64,000 nt of DNA from Rhodeus uyekii (GCA_037043235.1 JAWRVZ010000180.1:974001-1038000); one strand, 5' to 3'; positions 45,319-57,519 are shown, counted from the first letter of the stretch. Translations and numbers: made by a program. Notes: generated by a model not told the origin, from the letters alone.

Positions 45319-46206
45319 CTACTAATTATACATCTGAATGTTTGGGAAGGTCATAAACATTACCACATCTTTTAAATCTCTAGCAAGTAAGGCAGCCACA
45401 AAGTCTTCTTTCGTTTCGTTGTTTTTTCTTTAAGTACTATTTTCACCAAAACCCTCTCACACAAAAACCCATTACTTCCCTCAACCCACAAAAACAAAAC
45501 CAATACTCAACATGAGCTTACAGATATTTGCATACCCAAAAATATCTCGCTCAAAATAAAATGTCTCTTATGTTTAGGTGGAGCGAGGTAAATGCAAACG
45601 AGTCAAGAGAATGTCTTAGCTGTTATGTCCGTAGTTGCTTGTCCATTTGACAGAGATATCCATTGAAAAGTGATCCAGCAACAATTGTATCTCCTCCCAG
45701 TTATATTGGTTTCCACGTGATGTGTGTCCTCTGAACAGATGTCTTAGTCCAGAGCCATCAGCTGTAGTAATAGATCCTTTCCAGATCCACAGAGATGGCA
45801 AAAATATGCATTAAACATATTGACAACAAGAAAAGTCCTTCTATAACACAACACAAAACACCTTCCATTAATCATTTGTAGTAAACCAAACAAAAGAGAA
45901 TACAATTCAAACACTTTTACATACGGATTGGCCTCCACATACATTCAAGCATCAGACACAAAGAAGTTACTTACTGTTGAGCAAGAAAACAAACGTTTCT
46001 CAACAAGGACTTCACAAGGACTTGCCAGCAAGACAAAATGTCATGCTTCCTGAAAGGTAACCATACTCTTTTCCTCTACTGTTCACCTTATCTAGTTCAC
46101 CTTAACTGTTCATCTTATCTAGTCCCACCAACACTAGATCGCCCCCTAATGGTTAGGAACAGAATTACAGCATATATTTTATTAAGTAAAAGGCTGGACT
46201 GTTACA
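45304..46206 (-). repeat. Gypsy 5' LTR, 903 bp
   Basis: On the + strand it runs from TGTTACTTTG to GGACTGTTACA. It is next to the primer-binding site, which sets its role as 5' LTR. Its ends are inferred from TG/CA termini only, with no second copy to compare. Confidence 0.55.
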
Positions 46207-46280
46207 CCCTGACACAAAACCAAGACCGAACAAGACCATCTGAGGATCGGACACTATAACCCGCACACAAGATGCTACAC

Positions 46281-48540
46281 CAGGGGTCGGGAACGTATGG
46301 CTCGTGAGCCATATGTGGCTCTATTGACGGCTGCATCTGGCTCGCAGACAAATGTTCAATTATAAAAAAAAAGTTTCTTTATGCAATTCATACTGCAAGA
46401 ATGGCCACCACTACACTCCCTCATGTGATGAAAAATACACAAAGTAGAAAGCCGGTTCGCTCGCTGAAAGATCATGTGAAGAATGGGAAGAGGCAACGCG
46501 CGCCTAATCCCTAAATGCATTGTGGGCTGTGGCTGGAAGGACCGGAAAGACCAAAAATGGTCATGGCAATTGAAATCTTAATTGGCTAAATACACACCTG
46601 CTCCACATGTGCAAAAGGGTCCGTGCAACAGATTGTCGTCAATATACTTTTAATCGCGCTAACAGCTAACTAATTTTAGAAACCATTTTGACAAGATGGC
46701 TAAAAGAAAGAAATTTGCCTTTGTGGAGAGAACGGGTTCTGCAGTGTGTCTAATATGCAGTGAGAAAATTGCATCTATGAAACGGTCAAATGTAAAACGA
46801 CACTTCGAAACATGCCATTCTACATTTGCATCAAAATATCCTGTGGGAGACAGCAGGAAGAAAGCATGTCAAGAACTGCCATCAAGAGCGCAAGCTAGTC
46901 AGCAGCAAATCCGTGTTTGGACCCAACAAGGTGACTGGAATTCGGCTAGCTTTGCTGGCGCTTTCGCTATTGTGAGAAACGGAAAGCCATTCACAGATGG
47001 GGAGTATGCCAAAGCATTCATGCTTGATGTTGCCAATGAACTTTTTGATGACTTTTCAGATAAGGACAAAATAATTAAACGGATAAAAGACAAGCCTCTG
47101 TCGGCAAGAACTGTTCACGATCGAAGCATCATGATGTCAAATGCAAGTGAAGGACATATATGCGGCACAGTTTTTTTCTCTCGCTTTGGATGAGTCAACA
47201 GACATCAGTAATTTATCCCAGTTCAATGTGGTTGCAAGGTATGTTGTCGGTGATGCACTACACGAGGAAAGTCTTGCTGTTTTGCCCATGAAAGGCACAA
47301 CAAGAGGGCAGTTTGCTAAAGAAAAAAACTACAGATGGACAAACTTTTTTTCGTGTGCACTGATGGTGCTCTGGTGGGGAAAAACAAAGGATTTGTCGCT
47401 CTTCTTTGTGAGCATGAAAACAGACGCATCATACGCTTTCATTGCACTTACATCAGGAGGCCTTTTGTGCTCAGATGTGTGGCGAGCAGCTTGGTGTCGC
47501 TGGAGGTTCGGGTAGTCATTTATCAACTTTATTGTTGCACGAGCATTAAATGATCGCCAGTTTAAAACACTGCTTGATGAGGTTGGGAATAATTATCCTG
47601 GCCTGCTTCTGCACAGGAATGTGCGTTGGATGTCAAGGGGGAAGGTGCTCAGCCAATTTGATGCTCAGCTCAATCCGGACCTTTCTTAAAATGAAGAATG
47701 ACGAGCATCCCGAGTTAGCTGACACTGAGTGGGTCCTGAAGTTCTATTATCTTGTAGACATGACTGTACAATCAAATCAGCTCAATGCGAAAATGCAAGG
47801 CATTGGAAATACAATCTTATCCTTGCAACAAGCAGTGTTTGCATTTGAAAGCAAGCTAGAACTCTTCATCACTGACATTGAAACAGGTCGTTTACTACAC
47901 TTTGAAAAACTGGGAGAGTTCAAAGATGTGCACATCAAGTGACCCTGCACAACATCTTAATCTTCTGCAGCTAGCAGGCTTCATGTCTAATCTCCTGCAG
48001 TCATTTAAAGCCCGCTTTGGAGATTTTCGCGAGTACACCAGTCTTTTTAAGTTCATCACCCATCCACACGAGTGTGCAGTGGACTGCACTGACCTGAGTT
48101 GCATAACCGGTATCTCATTCAGAGATTTTGAGCTTCAAGCTGCTGACCTGAAGGCCTCAGACATGTGGGTGAATAATTTCAAGTCACTGAATGAAGATTT
48201 GGAAAGATTTGCACGACAGCAAGCAGAGTTGGCAAGCCAACACGAGAAATGAAAAAAACTTCAACACACAGTTCTGCTGTCCAGCCGTGTTGTCAAAACA
48301 TGGAACACGCTTCCCGTCACATACCACACACTGCACCGTGTGAGTATTGCTGTACTGACAATGTTTGGCTCTATGTATGCATGCGAGCAGTCTTTCTCAC
48401 ATCTAAAGAACATTAAGACCAACCTGTGATCAAGTTTAACGGATGGAAGTCTCAATGCCTGCATGAAGCTTAACCTCACCACTTTTCAACCAGACTACAA
48501 AGCCATCAGCAAAGCCATGCAATACCAGAAGTCACATTAA
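46281..48540 (+). pseudogene. hAT transposase (GTF2IRD2/ZBED-like), broken
   Basis: The left end CAGGGGTCGGGAACGTATGG is hAT-type; the right end is missing. Coding starts at 46696, MAKRKKFAFVERTGSAVCLI with CSEKIASMKRSNVKRHFETC (BED-like zinc finger: C-x2-C...H-x4-C/H). Later pieces in shifting frames: SLALDESTDISNLSQFNVVA (catalytic Asp region), CTDGALVGKNKGFVALL, EVGNNYPGLLLHRNVRWMS, FRDFELQAADLKASDMWVN, and the dimerisation block VLTMFGSMYACEQSFSHLKN. At least four frameshifts or stops. GTF2IRD2-type genes are fusions with this transposase family. Confidence 0.75.
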
Positions 48541-48769
48541 TTCTAAGAAATACTCATTATTGATTAGCAACAGCTTTGCTTTGCATTGGAGATGTGTTTG
48601 TAGTTTGACTTGTAGAAAGAAGGCGCGTTGGTTGGAGACCTGGTTCCTGGGAGTATAGGGGTACCTCTGTGGAAGTGGGGGGCGCTTATCGGGATAGAAG
48701 CTGATGTCGTCAAGTCTTTGGAGTCTCTCCGGCTAGACTCCGCGGTCGTGGGAATTCAAGAGAATTGGC

Positions 48770-49225
48770 TCCTGCAGGAGCGTTTCTGTTGCAGCAGTGG
48801 AGAATTTGAGAGAACTGGCTCTTGCAGGAGTGTCGCTGCTGTGGCAGTGGAGTAATTTCCCCTTAGTTCTGGCTTCTTGTGGGGTAATGGGCTCCTGGGG
48901 GAGCGTCGCTGCTGCGGTGGTGGAGAATTTGAGAGAACTAAGCTCCTGCGGGAGCCTCGCTGCTGCGGTGGTGGAGTCATTTCCTCTTAGGCTGACTCCT
49001 GAGGGAGTATGGGGGAACATCATTGCTGCAGCAATGGAGGCAAGTTCTGAACTGAGCTCCTGTGGGAGCCTCACTGCTGCGGCAGTGGAATAATTTTCCC
49101 CTTAGGCTGAGTCCTGCGAGTGTGGGGGAACATCGTTGCTGCGGTAATGGAAGCAAGTTCAGAACTGAGCTCCTGTGGGAGCCTCACTGCTGTGGCAGTG
49201 GAATCATTTTCCCCTTAGGCCTGAG
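48770..49225 (-). repeat. Tandem repeat in DIRS gag tail
   Basis: Imperfect units of about 60 and 120 bp built on 'gctcctgtgggagcctcact', 'gctgcggcagtggaat' and 'ttccccttaggctgag'. In the gag sense they encode short repeats with PLPQQR and SLRGK. Units alternate in length, suggesting a composite higher-order repeat. Confidence 0.75.
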
Positions 49226-50491
49226 AGTGCCGGCCCGACCTCCCCTTGTTGGGCAGAGGTAAGCGGGAAGCAACACTCTCCTTCTGTGAGGCCCTGTATG
49301 AGGATTTGTGAGCCCGTGATTGGCTGTTGGGCTCACGTGAAGGGCGGCGGGGAAGGACCTTGCTGAACGCCGCCTGCTGTCATGCAGCCTCCTGAAACTT
49401 GTTGACGACACTTTTTACGGCGTCGCCGCACAAGCCCGAAGGGGACAGAGGAGCATCCAGCAATACAAACTTGTCTTTGTTCTTTATGGCCGAAAGGTAG
49501 AGTCATAGATGTCTCTCCGTAGCCACCAGAGCTGCCATGGAGCGGCCGACAGAGTGGGCCGTCTCCCTAGTGGCCCGGAGAGACAGATCCATGGCCCGGC
49601 GCAGCTCTGCCACTGCCTCCGGGCCAATGCCACTGCCCTGATCGAGATCGCCCAGCAATTCTGCTTGATAGGCCTGCAGCAGTGCCATGGTGTGCAGACA
49701 CGCTGCAGCCTAACTAGAGGCAGAATATGCTTTCCCCACCAAAGATGATGTGACCCGCATCGGCTTTGTGGGGAGCGCCAGGGCTTTGAGAGAAGATGCC
49801 GACTGGGGCACGAGGTATTCCGCAAGAGCCTCGTCCACCTTTGGCATCCCTCCATAACCATAGTGCTGAGCCCCGGCAAGGGTAGCATACATCGCACTGC
49901 ACGGTGTATGTACCCTGCCGGAGGCTGGCCTTTTCCAAGATCTTGACACAAGATCTCCAAGATCGTGGAAATCCTGAAAGAAAGGCAGTGCCCGGCGCTG
50001 GGGAACGACGTGAGCTGGCAGGTAACGCTCGTCCAACTTGCTCTTCCTAGGACGAGCCTTCCTGGTCTCCGCCGGCCAATCGATATCCAAACGGGAGACT
50101 GCTCGCGTCACGACCTCGATTAATTCCTCATATGCCGGTGAAGAGGGTGGCGAGTCCTCCTCAACTGGATTGATGCTAATCACATCCTCATCCTCAGAGC
50201 AGGATAGTGATAGCACCGAAGTCCCAGCGAGATCGGGAGAAACCGCGCCTGGAGCGCGTGCTCCCAGATCCTGCCTGGAACTAGGATCATCACAACAAGG
50301 CATCACAACAAGGCCAAGCGAGAGCGGAGAGTACGCAGCGAGAACTTCTCACAGTTCTCCCAGTCAGCGCCCTCGAGCGCCGACCGAGCGTGCTCCACTC
50401 CCAGGCAGACGACGCACTGCCTGTGCGTATCCTTACCCGTAATGAAACGGGTAAAAGGAAAGACACACAGAATAAACGTCTGCTCAGCCAT
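49225..50491 (-). pseudogene. DIRS gag pseudogene
   Basis: From 50491: MAEQTFILCVFPFTRFITG, a Cys-rich CVVCLGVEHA resembling CFSCLGRQHA in the intact DIRS gag. A frameshift near 50300 follows, then LSCSEDEDVISINPVEEDSP, EELIEVVTRAVSRLDIDWPA, LDERYLPAHV, and YGYGGMPKVDEALAEYLVP. A stop occurs near 49710, then MALLQAYQAELLGDLDQG and FVLLDAPLSPSGLCGDAV. The last block matches FLDAPVSQAGLFGDTV of the gag at 18727-20193. Confidence 0.8.
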
Positions 50492-50752
50492 TCAAACAAA
50501 CACATGCAATCCAGCCCTAACTTTTTAAACTAGAAGGTGGTTTGTAACTCGCAAGCACAATCTCTCAGACACTCACTCGCACACTGAAGACACTCAAAGC
50601 TGTCACTTCCGGGTTCCGGTGCGCTTTTATGCTCTGTTCATACGCATTCACACGCGTAATTCTCTCATTGGTTGTACATATCTTCACGTGACTGATGTCA
50701 AGGTATTTCCCCTAGCGCTTTTGACGTAGCTCGAGTTCCCATGAAAGGGAAC

Positions 50753-51381
50753 ATAACATACACAGTACACGTACAGTACACATGATGGGATTTTTTTGTA
50801 TGGAGTGGGAGAGGAGATATATAAGGACAGGCAAACGGATGGATGGGGGCTGGGATGAGGGCGGGTTGTATGTTGCGAGAGTCTGAGATTGTGGCCAGAC
50901 CGGTTACGGTCCGTGAAAGTTCACCAATCTGGCTCACGATGGAGCCCACTCTTCCCTGCGTATCCGCAGTCCGGACTGCGTTGTTAAGGTTCAGTTCCTC
51001 AATCTGTATCACTCTCTGATCTAATTCCTTCAAATGGCCACACACAACCCCAAAACATTCCTTATTTTCCACAGACAGCGGCTGGGGGAATTTGCTCGCA
51101 GCTGTCTTACCAATCTTCCGATAGGTCAGCGCAATCCCAAAGCCAAAGAATAGGAACCCCGCTCTCAGTAATCCAATCATATATAATCCAATCATAATCA
51201 TATATATATCCGCATCCTCAATGGACAGAGCCTCCAGGCACAGGACTTGCCAGCTGTTCCATGGGTCCATCACATACCCTGCAGCAAAAGTCCCGTCCGG
51301 GCAGGTGGGTTCTCCCGGGGCGCCCTTCCTTTGTGAGAAAATCTTATCGATCGCGCTGATTGACCAGTTAATCAATTCCAT
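50753..51381 (-). CDS. Unrecognised membrane protein ORF, cut by DIRS insertion
   Basis: ATG at 51381. Residues 1-57 contain a Cys-containing segment (GEPTCPDGTFAAGYVMDPWN). Residues of about 58-86 are one long hydrophobic segment (IYMIMIGLYMIGLL, then FLFFGFGIAL), followed by a basic RKIGK. Residues of about 115-162 look like a coiled coil (HLKELDQRVIQIEELNLNN, VGSIVSQIGELSRTVTGL). The frame crosses into the DIRS terminal repeat at 50752 and stops at 50698, so the last 17 or so residues are not original. Possibly a TE-encoded envelope-like or accessory protein, or a host gene exon. No family is recognised. Confidence 0.45.
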
Positions 51382-51836
51382 TTCAGTATTTTCAGGAGTC
51401 CAGCAAGCAGCGGGTCATTGAAAAAAAGAGACAAAATACCAGAGCGCTAGAGCACAGCGGGAGCAGAGAGAAAACACATCTGCACTGTATGAGAGGTTCA
51501 GGAAGCAATATAGAATATTGTATAACATATTCATTCAGATAATTATCCATAACCACATAGAGACACTCTCTGTCTCTCTCTTGTAGTCTTTCTAGGCATT
51601 AATATCATAGAAATTAACATTATTGACAACAACCTAACAATCCAACGCTATCATCCTATCTATAAACCCCTCCTGTTGGAATCGCCCGCTCCAAGCAGGA
51701 CTCAAACTCTGGTCCGTTGGACTGTTACATATCATTGACTGCACCCTTAATTGTAACCTTATCACATTACAAAATTTTAACTTGCATACTAAAACACTAT
51801 TAAAACATACTACAGTAGTAATGATTTGCATAACTG
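51382..51836. other. Non-coding interval
   Basis: No convincing exon. A stretch at about 51675-51715 reads on the minus strand with GAGTTTGAGTCC, faintly like a tRNA B box, but no tRNA fold is apparent. Confidence 0.35.
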
Positions 51837-51838
51837 TA

Positions 51839-52034
51839 CACTGTAAAAAAAAAAAGTTGAGAAAACTTAAAAGTTTGAGGCAACCAGCTGCAGAACATTT
51901 TTGAGTTTTCAAACTTTGTTTGAGTTATCTCAACTTTTTTTCCTATGGGTACAGCCATATCCTTTGTTAAATAGTTGATTAAACTTTAAAAACTGAATTT
52001 GTCATATAAAACATAAGTTGGATTTTTTACAGTG
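51839..52034. mobile_element. TA-flanked MITE (CACTGTAAAA ends)
   Basis: 196 bp with CACTGTAAAAA and TTTTTACAGTG as inverted ends, bounded by TA on each side, as for Tc1/mariner-type insertions. It contains 'aagttgagaaaactt' and its near-inverse. It shares termini with 63108-63386. Confidence 0.75.
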
Positions 52035-52631
52035 TACACATTTTTTGCTTATTTCGGATTAATAAAGCATTATGTGTTCTCTTTTGTCACTACAAACTTC
52101 AAGACATGTTTCGGTCGTGACTGTTTTGGTAGTGACAATTTTAGATAATTTTGAGCCTAGCTCGAAGATGCAAATCAGCACATGGTTAGCAATCACTGGT
52201 CAGAACAGTGATACACATATAAAAACTACATTTTATGGAATAACATCCAAAAAAGTTTTCTTAACAGCAGAAAAAATGTGTTTGGTAGTGACATTCCTTA
52301 AAGTCACACAGACTTTAGAACACATTTACCTGAAAATGATGGGAGAAATGTACCGTATTTTCCCGCATATAATCCGCAGACGCAGATAATCCGCACCCTC
52401 ATATATCCCGCGGGTTTTGGGGGTTTGAGTAAAAAATTGTTGGTATAATCCGCACCCTCAGATATCCCGCACCCATGATGAATTTTTTTGTGCAAGTTCA
52501 CGATTCGAATTTCGAATGTTGCTCGCATGATGTAAATTATTATAACTGTTCAGGCTCGGTACACAGTGCTTGTGCGTGAAATTCACACAATAAGAAAACA
52601 AGCAAGTCAAGATCAGAAGAAAAAGAAAGAG

Positions 52632-52689
52632 CAGTCTCTCCCTCTCCCTCTCCCTCTCCCTCTCCCTCTCCCTCTCCCTCTCCCTCTCC
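52632..52689. repeat. (CTCCCT)n microsatellite
   Basis: About nine uninterrupted hexamer units. The minus strand gives an open Arg/Glu run that is not coding. Confidence 0.95.
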
Positions 52690-52758
52690 GCGTTGCGCTG
52701 TGCTCGTCCCCCTGAAAGCGTGTTGATCGGATGAGAAGAGCGCGCTATCATGGCAGCA

Positions 52759-53040
52759 CAGCCAATCACGTCGTCTTGTATGATTGACAGGTCAGAAAGC
52801 CTATCAGAGCCAGCTATCAGAGTGATAGACAGCCAATCATGTCTTCTTGCATGATTGACAGGTCAGAAAGCCTATCAGAGCCAGCTATCAGATTGATAGA
52901 CATCCAATCACGTCTTCTTGCATGATTGACAGGTCAGACAGCCTATCAGAGCCAGCTATAAGATTGATAGACAGCCAATCACGTCTTCTTGCATGATTGA
53001 CAGGTCAGACAGCCTATCAGCGCCAGCTGTAAGACTGACA
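52759..53040. repeat. 72-bp minisatellite, about 3.9 copies
   Basis: The unit starts 'cagccaatcacgtcttcttg' and includes 'atgattgacaggtcaga' and 'cctatcagagccagctat'. Copies differ at a few positions. The related element fragment at 38580-38640 has one unit only, so the array arose by expansion in this copy. Confidence 0.9.
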
Positions 53041-53230
53041 GTACAGAGGCCAGACAACCCGTGCATGAAAGAAAAACAGAAAGAAAATACCGAAATTTTT
53101 TTTTATATTGAAATATTATTACGTGTAAAAAAAATGGTGATATAGTCCGCACAATTATATCCCGCACCCCCCCCTGCGGGGTTTGTAAAATCTGGTATAA
53201 TCCGCGGGATATATGCGGGAAAATACGGTA

Positions 53231-53991
53231 CTCACCATATAGCATATGAGAGAGAGGGACACAGGAATATTTCCTGATCAAAAATGTAGGGGTGTGGTTA
53301 AAATCAGTCTCACCCAATGGACTAAAACATTCAGTGTTTTGGTAGTGACATGAAAATACGGGACATGTATTTTTACATAAAAATTAATGATTTAAAAATA
53401 AATTTAAAAAATCTATTTTTTTTTACTTCATTTTTTAAAACAAAACAAAAAGATGCGCTTAAAAACAAGAATGGAAAAAATTGCACAAAATATTTAAATA
53501 TCACTTTCACAAGTTGTAATTTACATGTAAGGGTTTGGGACAGCCACCTCCTAATTGAAAGTACCCAATACATGATGATATTATAAATATAAAGCTTTTA
53601 AATATATTAAATATTATTGTGCGTTTCAATAAATAATTTAACGATCTTAGTAAACATCTAAGATTTGAATATTTAAATGCTTGTCAAATGTGTTTTTTGG
53701 ATGGGGGACACCAATTTTCACCAATTCTGTAGAATGGTCCACTTTAACAGTGGACCTTTGCTACATGCTTCATTACAACTAAAAAGGAAGGCTCATTTAT
53801 GTGGCCATAAGAAGAGTTTCTAATAGTTCATTGTATGAATTGTTTGATGGATTCCTCCTTTTAACTCAATTCTAAAATTAAAAGAAATTCTACAAGCCGA
53901 ATCAAGCTATATATAAATTAACAATTTTTTTATAATCCGTTATAATTCATTGTTAATATCCAAATTCCCCTTTTTGTCCAATTTATGTACA
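53231..53991. other. Unique AT-rich interval
   Basis: No coding or repeat structure recognised. 52037-52350 is similar, with a short open frame of no known domain. Confidence 0.4.
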
Positions 53992-54808
53992 TACCGTATT
54001 TATTCGAGTATAACGCGCAAAATTTTCTACCAAAAAAAAAAAATCAATGTTAGGGTGCGCGTTATATGAGGGCTGGGCTGGGCTGGGGTGGGGTTTGTTT
54101 TGACGGCTGGTTCTTTTGATAGCGCCGGCGAATTTTGAGTTCGCGATGCGCATTTTACGGGTTGCAGCCACTCACTGTATGCGAGGGCGAAGAAAAAAAA
54201 AACTTCCCCTCGGCTTCATTTCCTTGCCCACACATTATGGTATACTCATAACACAGTCATGCGATTCCAACCCCTTTATCACCCCTTAACTCATTCATTC
54301 TCTCAGCTTCGCTTGGTTTGGCTGCATCATTCACTGCATCATTCGTTTGTTCGTTCGTTCGTTCGTTCGTGGCTCCCGCAAATTCGTTCGTTAGTTCGTT
54401 CGCGGCTCCCCGTCTCACGACTTTCACTCTGGATTATCACTTCATTTGTTTTCTGCACTATTATAATAAATTCACTCATTTGCACTTGAATCCTTGCTTT
54501 CCCTGCTCCCCCTTCCTACATCCTCTCTCCTCTCTCCTCAGCTGAAGTGCATTACAGTGAATTGTCATATGTTTTTAGAGTTTAATTGTCAATTATTAAT
54601 TACTATTTATGTGAGATCTTAATGGTTTTAATTTTAACTGCAATTAACAGGCCAAAACCCCAAAAATATTTTAAATGGACATTTGTGGTCATGTGGAACG
54701 AATACATTTATTTTTAGTGCATTCCTATGGGGACATTTGTTTTGGTGTACAAGCATTTTGGTTTACGAGCTCGCTCTTGGAACGAAGGTATTACTGTATA
54801 AGTATATG

Positions 54809-55842
54809 CAGTGCCGGCCCGTCCAACAGGCGATACAGGCGGTCGCCTGGGGCCCCTCTTTGATTTGGGGGCCCCGCAACCCGCACATGATGTCACGCAT
54901 TTTTAGTAGATTTTTATTTTTTCAAATGTCCACATATAGTATGAGTGTTTATGTCTCAATTATGACACTTTTGTAATGCACAGACCCGATTAAACACGAT
55001 ACAATACACAATGACGGTGAGCAAAATATAAAACATATTTTATTAAAAGAATATCTCTGAATAATTCATACATGACAAATAGCTGAAAACGATAATAATA
55101 ATAATAATAAAACTGTCTAAATAAAAGCGGAAAAAAGATTAGAAACATACACAGCAGCACCATACTCTATTTAGCATAACACCTCCCGCAATAGGCTATT
55201 GGATGAACTAGAATGTTGTAACGTATTCCTAGTACAGATTCCACATATTCCACTTAGCCACATATCTCTGTAAATTCCTTTCGATATATACTCGAGAAAG
55301 TGTCTTAAATAAGTCTAAAGTTATATAACGTCATAAGTCTGGTTGCTATTTTGATCGACGTACAGTGGTACCTCGAGATACGAAATTAATCCGTTCCGAG
55401 GCAGACTTCGTATAATGAGTTTTTCGTATCTTGGAACACATTTTACATGTAAAATGGCTAATCCGTTCCAAGCCCTCCAAAAACAGGCAATTAAACTGCT
55501 GTTGTCGGAAGGATTCGAACCTGCGCGGAAAAACCGCAATGGATCTGTAGTTCGTCACCTTAACCTCTCAGCCAACCTCTATTTTACAATCTTTAAAATT
55601 ATTTGTGTTTCTCAAACACACTTGCACTTTCTTTTACAATATTTTGCGAATATGCAAACTTATTTAAATCTGATTAAATATTTTTACACATGTATTACAT
55701 GTTGAGTTTGTTACAGGTAATAAAAATGTATACACTTAAATATTGAAATTGTATTTTTTGTGCTCTCTTCTCGCTGTTTTTACACCAGTGGGCTCAATTT
55801 TTTATCTCGCCTAGGGCCCCACAACCCTTCGGGCCGGTACTG
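54809..55842. mobile_element. hAT element, 8-bp TSD AGTATATG, nested
   Basis: Ends CAGTGCCGGCCCGTCC and the complement of 'cgggccggtactg', with AGTATATG at 54801-54808 and 55843-55850. No transposase. Inside, near 55362, 'cagtggtacctcgagatacg' is the start of another known-type short repeat. Confidence 0.9.
55502..55580 (-). pseudogene. tRNA-Ser-like sequence
   Basis: On the minus strand: a D-arm-like 'ggctgagaggttaaggtg', an anticodon-arm-like stretch with loop CTACAGA, a short variable arm, then GCAGGTTCGAATCCTTCCGAC, the last split here as GCAGGTTCGAATCC and TTCCGAC. This order and the long class II variable arm match tRNA-Ser. The acceptor 5' strand does not pair and the anticodon position reads ACA, so it is a degenerate or SINE-type copy inside the hAT element. 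Confidence 0.65.
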
Positions 55843-56014
55843 AGTATATGTTATACAATAAATAAATGTTTTTTATCACGGCTGCATGTGTTCAACAATG
55901 TTTTTTTGTCAATTACAATGCTTGGTGTGAAACAAAATTTTGTACCGATTTTTAATCGAAAATTAGGGGTGCGCGTTATACATGTGTGTGCGTTATACTC
56001 GAATAAAAACAGTA

Positions 56015-57500
56015 TTTGATCATAACACGTTGTGCTTAAATTCATGCAGGAATCGCACCCCATTTGAGCTATATTCACACGCTACATTGGTATACAAATT
56101 TGTGTTTTGATGATCTGCATGATTGTGTATGTCATACATTATCTATTTAATGTATTAGTATTACAAGAGTCCTGAATAGTTTCTTCACCAGCACCCAATC
56201 CAGTTAAACTCTAAAACTGTCCCTCTGAAAGTTTGAATTACCATGGGTTTACTGACCAGAAGAGAGGCAATTCCCAGAGGATAAAAGCCCAGATCCCACC
56301 TTTTGTCAAGTTCTCTTCTGTCCGCATTTCTGCAGATTGCGGGCCAAAAGATCGCTGACTTTGTTATTGCAACTTAACCATAACAAAGTCAGACTAACAC
56401 AGACAAAGTTCATCATAATCTCTTCATTCAAAAATTGATTGCAACTTCAACACCATCGACTCACAGAACCACCCTCCATCCTCAGGACTTCTCTGATGGA
56501 TTCAACTGAAAAAGGCATCATACATTTATTAAAGAGCTTTGAGAATAAGCTAATGGTTCTTGTCACGTGGTTAAATGTCTCCTTTTCCATAAATTTCATT
56601 TCTGTTCCTCTTTCTGGTTTAATCCACCTTCACTTTCACTTTCACTACCATTTCCCATTTACGTGTGTTTTGTGTGTATGTGTCTGTTTAGATTAATTAT
56701 TTGTTCGTGATTTAGTTAATAAAACTTTGTACACAATACATATGAGCTTCTTGCAAAGTTGATTCTGGCGTTTATGCATCAGTGTCTATTTAACGATTGT
56801 GATCACACTTACATGCTAAGAGAATTTTTTTTATGTGACCACGAAAACGATCATTTCTGAAGAGTTGATTGACAATTACTGAGTGTTCGCTGGATGAAAA
56901 GATATTAGTATTATATTAGTTCAGCTAGTTAACTATATAATTAATTACAATTAATTATTAATATTTATCTGTGCTAATTTGTTACATATATTGCTAATAT
57001 TATGTTAAATTGTAAAGTATTTGCACTAGCTGCTATGTCTCTGACAACTCTGAATGAATGTTAGCTCTTCAGAACTCATAAGTTACTGTTTATTGTGTTC
57101 AGTTTAATTGATTAGACTCCTCTTATCAAGCTAAAGGTATGTAATATACCACTAGGTGGCGGTACAACCTTGACTTTAATAGAAATGCTGTTCTTGCTCC
57201 AGAGCAGACATCACACACTGAATCAGCATTAGACAAAACTACTCTTTCAGCATATTGGGCACATAAACTCAGGACCGATGGACAACCTAGGGCTTGATTA
57301 ATGCAACTCTGCTCCTAAGATTATGGGATAGAAAATAGTTTGTGCAGTATAAATTAATATAAATATAAATAGTATAATACAGTATAATCTTAAATCACAG
57401 CATAATTATTATATCTACGGAAAGTTCCATAAAAACACAGTATGTGTATACAGGTTTGACTGTGTGAGATTCTAAATCTCTTCAGTTTTCAAAAATGGTC
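56015..57500. other. AT-rich interval with an LTR-like stretch
   Basis: 56210-56750 has LTR-like features: a possible TATA ('gaggataaaagcccag' near 56277), an 85-residue frame (56439-56693) without a known domain, and 'taataaaactttg' near 56719. No duplication or second copy was found, so it is not called as an LTR. The remainder is unremarkable. Confidence 0.35.
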
Positions 57501-57519
57501 TACACTGTTAGAAAAAATC

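Larger units (their letters stand above)
43481..46206 (-). mobile_element. Gypsy element, 5' half, tRNA-Lys primed
   Basis: Minus strand: LTR (45304-46206), primer-binding site (45271-45288), gag in two pieces separated by one stop, then protease. It ends before RT at about 43490, next to a LINE remnant. No left LTR is found. Confidence 0.75.
48630..50752 (-). mobile_element. DIRS-type element, 5' part
   Basis: Minus strand: terminal repeat with promoter region (about 50500-50752, ending 'gttcccatgaaagggaac'), gag pseudogene, and a tandem-repeat tail. RT and recombinase are missing. The left boundary, next to the hAT pseudogene near 48600, is approximate. This is a third DIRS family or subfamily in the window. 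Confidence 0.7.
52353..53228. mobile_element. TA-flanked element with CCGTATTTTCCC ends
   Basis: 876 bp, inverted ends CCGTATTTTCCCGCATATAA and the complement of 'tatatgcgggaaaatacgg', flanked by TA. No transposase is encoded. It contains a (CTCCCT)n microsatellite and a 72-bp minisatellite. A fragment of the same family is embedded in the hAT element near 38420-38760. Confidence 0.8.
53994..56012. mobile_element. TA-flanked element with CCGTATTTATTCGAG ends
   Basis: Left end CCGTATTTATTCGAGTATAA, right end the complement of 'ttatactcgaataaaaacag', with TA at 53992-53993 and 56013-56014. It contains GTTC repeats near 54345-54370 and is enlarged by a nested hAT element at 54809-55842. No transposase was found. 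The start resembles that of the element at 52353, so the two are probably related families. Confidence 0.75.

Noticed and set aside
51665..51720. Possible tRNA B box on the minus strand
   Set aside because: No A box at the right distance and no cloverleaf by eye.
56439..56696. 85-residue + strand frame
   Set aside because: No recognised domain; the stretch looks like LTR-type non-coding sequence ending in AATAAA.
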